DNA of 16,421 nucleotides from Nitrospirota bacterium (GTDB taxonomy: Bacteria > Nitrospirota > Thermodesulfovibrionia > Thermodesulfovibrionales > JdFR-88). The position numbers and the translations under genes were made by a program. Positions 13,010 through 16,421 of this stretch are shown in pieces (the first letter of the stretch is position 1; the number at the start of each line of letters is the position of its first letter). The notes beneath the pieces were generated by a model that saw nothing but the letters and a program-made list of their open reading frames with translations, did no database searches and was not told where the DNA came from. Where the stretch lies: contig JAKAEG010000025.1 of the NCBI GenBank assembly GCA_021819985.1, positions 1-16,421 on the forward strand, given 5' to 3'.

Positions 13010-14149
13010 TCAGAGGATCTCCTTTTTTATGATCGAGGTTATCCGTTCAGAGGCGCTGCCTCCGCCGAAGGGGTCTTTCCAATTGCAGGCGGAGGACAGC
13101 ATTTTCCCGGCCGCAAGGCGTATGCCGTCAGCCGTTGTGCCCCCGAGGACGTTCGCGCCGCATTCGAGGGTTTCCAGCCACTCCGTGTAGTTCGAAATCG
13201 TAACGCACGGCGTGTGCAGAATGGACGATTCCTGGATCACACCGCCTGAATCCGTCATCACCAGACAGGCATTGGAAAGCAGCGTCATGAAATCAAAATA
13301 GCCCTGGGGATCGATAATGTGCAGACCGGCAATTGATTCCGCCTCCTCCCATAGCCCAAATTCCCGGAGCCGTTTTCCGGTGCGCGGATGTATGGGAAAG
13401 AAGATCTTCCGGCCAGTGTCCGCCGCGATCAATTTCAATGCCTCTATCACATTTGAAAGCACCTCGATGTAATCAACAGTCTCTTCATGGTGGATCGTTA
13501 TCAGGATATATTCCCTGGGATGGAGACTTAACGTCTTCAGTATTGTGCTTTTCCGGCAGGCGATCAGGGAGTTCTCCCTGACGGAATCAACTATGAGGCT
13601 GCCCGTTACGCGGATCTTCCCCTGGACGGATTCGTTTTCAAGGTTTTTCGCGGCTGCCTCGTTCGGGGCGAAAAGGTAATCGCTGATGTGGTCAATCATC
13701 GTCCTGTTGTGCCCCTCAGGCACGTTCCAATTGCAGCCCCGCACGCCCGCTTCCTCATGGCACACAACGAGGTTTAATTTTCTGGCCGCCAGCGCGCCGG
13801 CGAGATTGCAGTTGGCATCCCCCCCCACCACGATTGCGCGCGGCCTTTCGGTGAACAGGCAATCCTCTATCCCCTTGAGCATTTCAGCCGTCTGTCCGGC
13901 ATGGGTTGAAAAATTCTTCACCGTCTCCAGCCGGTAGAGGGGCTCGGGGATACCCAGGTCGCCAAAGAAAACCCTGTCCAGCTCGGGAGAATAGTGCTGG
14001 CCGGCATGGATGATAAAAAAAGGCACGCCGTTTCGCTCGAGGGCACGGACCAGAGCGGATTGCTTGATCATGCCGGGCCGGGTGCCCATGACAACACACA
14101 CCTTGTCCTGCATTTCGGTTGAAAGAAGTGTTTTGATCGTCGTCTTCAT
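13010..14149 (-). CDS. Non-hydrolysing UDP-HexNAc 2-epimerase, divergent (WecB/WbpI-like)
   Basis: 379 residues with the GT-B-fold epimerase pattern: GTRPGMIK (22-29; usually GTRPE.IK), AGQHYS (49-54), GGDANCNLAGALAA (109-122), HEEAGVRG (131-138), PEGHNRTMIDHIS (144-156), VTGSLIVDSV (181-190), ITIHHEE (217-223), FPIHPRT (251-257) and MTDSGGVIQE (298-307). Asp111, Glu133 and Glu145 sit where WecB has its catalytic acids; the usual GHR triad is IHH here. The TEWLET segment (322-327) is closer to WbpI-like enzymes for di-N-acetyl sugars. It would make UDP-ManNAc or a related epimer as a precursor for the polysaccharide. The ATG at 14149 has AAAGGA just upstream. Substrate uncertain. Confidence 0.88.
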   Translation of the reverse strand: MKTTIKTLLSTEMQDKVCVVMGTRPGMIKQSALVRALERNGVPFFIIHAGQHYSPELDRVFFGDLGIPEPLYRLETVKNFSTHAGQTAEMLKGIEDCLFTERPRAIVVGGDANCNLAGALAARKLNLVVCHEEAGVRGCNWNVPEGHNRTMIDHISDYLFAPNEAAAKNLENESVQGKIRVTGSLIVDSVRENSLIACRKSTILKTLSLHPREYILITIHHEETVDYIEVLSNVIEALKLIAADTGRKIFFPIHPRTGKRLREFGLWEEAESIAGLHIIDPQGYFDFMTLLSNACLVMTDSGGVIQESSILHTPCVTISNYTEWLETLECGANVLGGTTADGIRLAAGKMLSSACNWKDPFGGGSASERITSIIKKEIL

Positions 14150-14174
14150 TGTGGTCCTTTCCGTATTAGGAGTG

Positions 14175-14191
14175 GGTCCCGCATGGGGACC
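14175..14191. repeat. Hairpin in the polymerase-epimerase gap
   Basis: GGTCCC (14175-14180) and GGGACC (14186-14191) form a 6-bp GC-rich stem with a 5-nt loop, about 25 nt before the epimerase start on the minus transcript. There is no U run, so it is not a simple terminator; possibly an mRNA stability or translation element. The rest of this 114-bp gap shows no convincing gene. Confidence 0.3.
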
Positions 14192-14263
14192 TCATAGTCC
14201 AAAAGAAAACGCATTTTCCCAAGAAAGACCCTTTTCAGGCATTATCCTTGCCAGGCCAAGCGT

Positions 14264-15496
14264 TCATTGCATCCTCTTTTTTTGTAAAATTCGATGCAGG
14301 GACAATGCCTCGCCAATCAATATGCCCAAAATATAATTGGCCTCATTAGTCTGGATGAAGGTCTCCAGTGCGCTGTTAAGCAGCACCACGGTAACGCCGA
14401 TAAAGCTCGCGGACGCAATAGTGAGGGCAATCTCGTTGCCTTGCGCCTTTCGGAAAAGACCGATGGCTACCCTGTAATATTGCGCGATAAAAAACAGAAA
14501 AAGGGACAGTCCGATGATGCCGCCGATGTAAAGATACCAGATCGCAAAATTGTGCATGGCGCTGTGCTCAACCATCTCCCTTGAGGACCTCACGAATTGC
14601 AGAACAACTCCGCTGCCTGCGCCCATCAAAGGGTCCCCTGATATCTTAGCTAACGCCGCGTGATACTCGAGACCTCGTCTGCCTATGCTCCTTTGGGTGA
14701 CGTCGAACCGTCCGCTGTAAGCCGAGAGGACCCCGGAGACATTCGTCGAAAAGAAACTGACAGCAAGGACTGCCGCGATCGCGAGCGCAATTCCGGCCGC
14801 CGCGACCGGAAACAGCCCGGTTTTCCGGCCGTCATGATACTTGTGATAGAGATAAAAAGTGGAGATTATGATTACGCCCAGGACCACCAGTTCAGTCCGG
14901 CTGATCGAGACGATGTTGCGAAGGAGAAGCAAAAAAAGCGACGCGGAAAGAAACGGGGCCCACTTCTTCCTGCGCATCCGGATCATCGAAACGGGCAAAA
15001 TGATCCCAAGCCCGATCTGGTATGCCGCGGAGCTGATTTCAGTGGTGCCTTCCATCGAATAAAGAGTGCTGGTTCTGGCAAGACTCCGCACAACCATCAG
15101 TTCTTTCAGCGATATCAGCACGCAAACTGAACCCAAAAAAAGGAGAAGCCGCCACGCATCGTCCACATCCCGGATTTCAGTGCAAACGACTACAAACAGA
15201 AAGAGGTTGCTCAGGCGCACGACGGCGCGGTATGCCGCCCATAGCGAGGCGCCATGGATCATGCCGTTGACCGGAACGACAGAATAAAGATATCCCGCGA
15301 ACATGAGGAATGGGAGCATTATATGGGCCTTCGGCCAGATGCCCCTTTCCCTAATTACAGACCGCTTGATGGCCCATGCCCATAGAAGGCCCATATAAAG
15401 AAAAATATAGACAACTTTTTTCCAGTCAAAAAAGTCCCCCGAACTGGCCATTATGACCTGCATGAGGCCCAGCGCGCCGATCATGACAGCTATCAT
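14264..15496 (-). CDS. O-antigen polymerase/ligase-like integral membrane protein (Wzy/WaaL type)
   Basis: 410 residues with about ten hydrophobic helices spread along the sequence (first at about 2-18, then 28-44, 58-75, 95-106 and so on to about 370-400). The characteristic region is the large external loop and following helix: RRGLEYHAALAKISGDPLMG (273-292), GAGSG (292-296) and MHNFAIWYLYIGGIIGL (314-330; His315), the pattern of the Wzy_C/O-antigen ligase superfamily, with SISRTE (197-202) before it. It would polymerise lipid-linked repeat units or ligate them to an acceptor on the periplasmic face. Polymerase is more likely than ligase given the gene cluster. The ATG at 15496 has a weak ribosome site, and the frame directly follows the upstream glycosyltransferase stop; M5 is an alternative start. 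Confidence 0.87.
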   Translation of the reverse strand: MIAVMIGALGLMQVIMASSGDFFDWKKVVYIFLYMGLLWAWAIKRSVIRERGIWPKAHIMLPFLMFAGYLYSVVPVNGMIHGASLWAAYRAVVRLSNLFLFVVVCTEIRDVDDAWRLLLFLGSVCVLISLKELMVVRSLARTSTLYSMEGTTEISSAAYQIGLGIILPVSMIRMRRKKWAPFLSASLFLLLLRNIVSISRTELVVLGVIIISTFYLYHKYHDGRKTGLFPVAAAGIALAIAAVLAVSFFSTNVSGVLSAYSGRFDVTQRSIGRRGLEYHAALAKISGDPLMGAGSGVVLQFVRSSREMVEHSAMHNFAIWYLYIGGIIGLSLFLFFIAQYYRVAIGLFRKAQGNEIALTIASASFIGVTVVLLNSALETFIQTNEANYILGILIGEALSLHRILQKKRMQ

Positions 15497-15541
15497 TGCC
15501 GCACCCGGTTGGCGCCTTCGCAGGCATGACCTGCAATCAAT

Positions 15542-16421
15542 TCACGAGAGCGCATTTTTGATGACCTTAAACAATGCCGGTTCGGAGCCTTCCTGCCAGT
15601 TAAACCTTTCCTCGAACGCCTTCCTTCCTCTGCGTCCCATCTCCCTGGCCTGCTCCGGACAGGAAATTATATAGCTCATTGCGCGGGCGATAGAGCCGGC
15701 ATCGGTCTCATCAACGGAAATTGCGCATCCCAACGCCTCCACCAGCGGTCTTGCCCCGAAAAAATGTGAGATCACCATGGGGATACCCGCCTCCATGTAT
15801 GTAAATATCTTCCTTGAGTTGAACGTTCCGTCATTACTGTTCCTTTTGCTCTGCTGAAATACACAAAGCCCGGCGGCGCAATCCCGCAATGAAGTCATCA
15901 TATCCCTGTATTGCAGATAAGGAAGAAAACGGACGAGATGCTCTATCCCGCGCTGTCTTGCGATCAGCTTCGCCTCATCCACATAGCACTCTCTGGACCC
16001 GATGATCAGCAGACGCAGGCCGTATCCTGCCATGGCAAGTATCTCCACGGCCTCCAGACATACATGGGCGCCCTTCTTCAGGTTAAAATCACCAGCGTAC
16101 ACGAAAACCGGGTCGCCGCTGCCGGCCTGCAGCCCGGCTGGCCTCCCCGGCGAAACAGCCTGGCTGGCGGAGACCGCTTCCGGGAGGTTGGGGACCATCT
16201 CCGCATTGGCCTGATGACGCCTCAGGCGTTTTATAAGGCATTGGTCTTTCGAATCCACGGCAAGCACGCCATGAGCGCCTCTGACCAGCGTATTTTCCAT
16301 AAATTCCAGCGCTTTTATGAAAATCGGAGACAGGGGGCCGAAATGTCTCGCATAATATATCGTGTAGAACTCCATTGAATCATAAATGGTCCTCTTTTTG
16401 TACAGACGGCCCAGCAGGACC
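15542..16421 (-). CDS. Glycosyltransferase, GT4-like, N-terminus cut by window edge
   Basis: The frame stays open to the right edge: upstream of the ATG at 16375 it reads VLLGRLYKKRTIYDSMEFYT, with YDS.E, the usual acceptor-side strand of GT4 enzymes, so the true start is beyond 16421 and residue numbers are unknown. The C-terminal GT-B half is clear: FVYAGDFNLKKGAHVCLEAV, then LLIIGSRE, RFLPYLQYRDMMTSLRDC and the donor loop SRKIFTYMEAGIPMVIS (16 residues with conserved E..GIP). The last line WQEGSEPALFKVIKNALS ends at TGA, in frame with the next gene. A sugar transferase for the repeat unit; the donor is unknown. Confidence 0.85.
   Translation of the reverse strand, partial: VLLGRLYKKRTIYDSMEFYTIYYARHFGPLSPIFIKALEFMENTLVRGAHGVLAVDSKDQCLIKRLRRHQANAEMVPNLPEAVSASQAVSPGRPAGLQAGSGDPVFVYAGDFNLKKGAHVCLEAVEILAMAGYGLRLLIIGSRECYVDEAKLIARQRGIEHLVRFLPYLQYRDMMTSLRDCAAGLCVFQQSKRNSNDGTFNSRKIFTYMEAGIPMVISHFFGARPLVEALGCAISVDETDAGSIARAMSYIISCPEQAREMGRRGRKAFEERFNWQEGSEPALFKVIKNALS

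Noticed and set aside
14198..14248. 16-codon ORF (MPEKGLSWENAFSFGL) between polymerase and epimerase
   Set aside because: Has a weak AAGGATA upstream but is too short and has no coupling overlap; likely chance.
1..16421. CRISPR arrays, tRNAs, IS elements, att sites
   Set aside because: No regularly spaced repeats, cloverleaf-type sequences, transposase frames or target-site duplications were seen by eye.

Overview
The window looks like the chromosome of a Gram-negative bacterium with moderate GC. The gene content (CheA/CheY/STAS/MCP cluster, polyprenyl-phosphate sugar transferase, Wzy-like polymerase, WbqC-type protein) is typical of Desulfobacterota, Nitrospirota and similar environmental lineages. 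This taxonomic guess rests on gene style only and is weak. I see no tRNA, rRNA, CRISPR array, transposase or attachment site.

Region 1 (1-4477, all minus strand) is a chemosensory operon read leftward: a short-loop membrane MCP, a stand-alone CheY-like receiver, a STAS-domain protein, a large CheA, and the start of a second MCP cut by the left edge. Spacing is tight (16 nt, 15 nt, then a 4-nt GTGA overlap), so the first four genes are probably one transcript. CheR, CheB and CheW are not in the window and could lie further left. The first MCP ends with a stretch resembling the catalytic helix of the CheY phosphatase CheZ. A small in-frame ORF follows the cheA stop.

Region 2 (4478-5872) is an AT-rich divergent intergenic region followed by a plus-strand cold-shock protein gene. 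Its Shine-Dalgarno is perfectly complementary to an upstream leader segment, and it has a clear intrinsic terminator. Next comes an unrecognised 143-residue basic/cysteine-containing protein, then about 320 bp holding a decayed C-terminal fragment of a histidine kinase on the minus strand and an unusual cluster of poly-T tracts.

Region 3 (5873-6964, plus) is a single AAA+ ATPase with intact Walker, sensor and arginine-finger motifs and an N-terminal helical segment with an HKW..SE..GRDVG signature.

Region 4 (7063-16421, all minus) is an exopolysaccharide/O-antigen-type gene cluster. In transcription order it holds a glycosyltransferase (cut by the right edge), a Wzy/ligase-like membrane protein, a divergent non-hydrolysing UDP-HexNAc 2-epimerase, a polysaccharide-deacetylase-fold protein, a WbqC-family protein, a second deacetylase-fold protein, a GT4 glycosyltransferase, a possible 38-residue ORF, a class I methyltransferase and a WcaJ/WbaP-like sugar-phosphate transferase that would start the repeat unit on the lipid carrier. 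Several junctions are 4-nt ATGA overlaps, which indicates translational coupling. The block of two deacetylase-fold proteins around WbqC suggests an unusual amino-sugar or acyl-modified polysaccharide.
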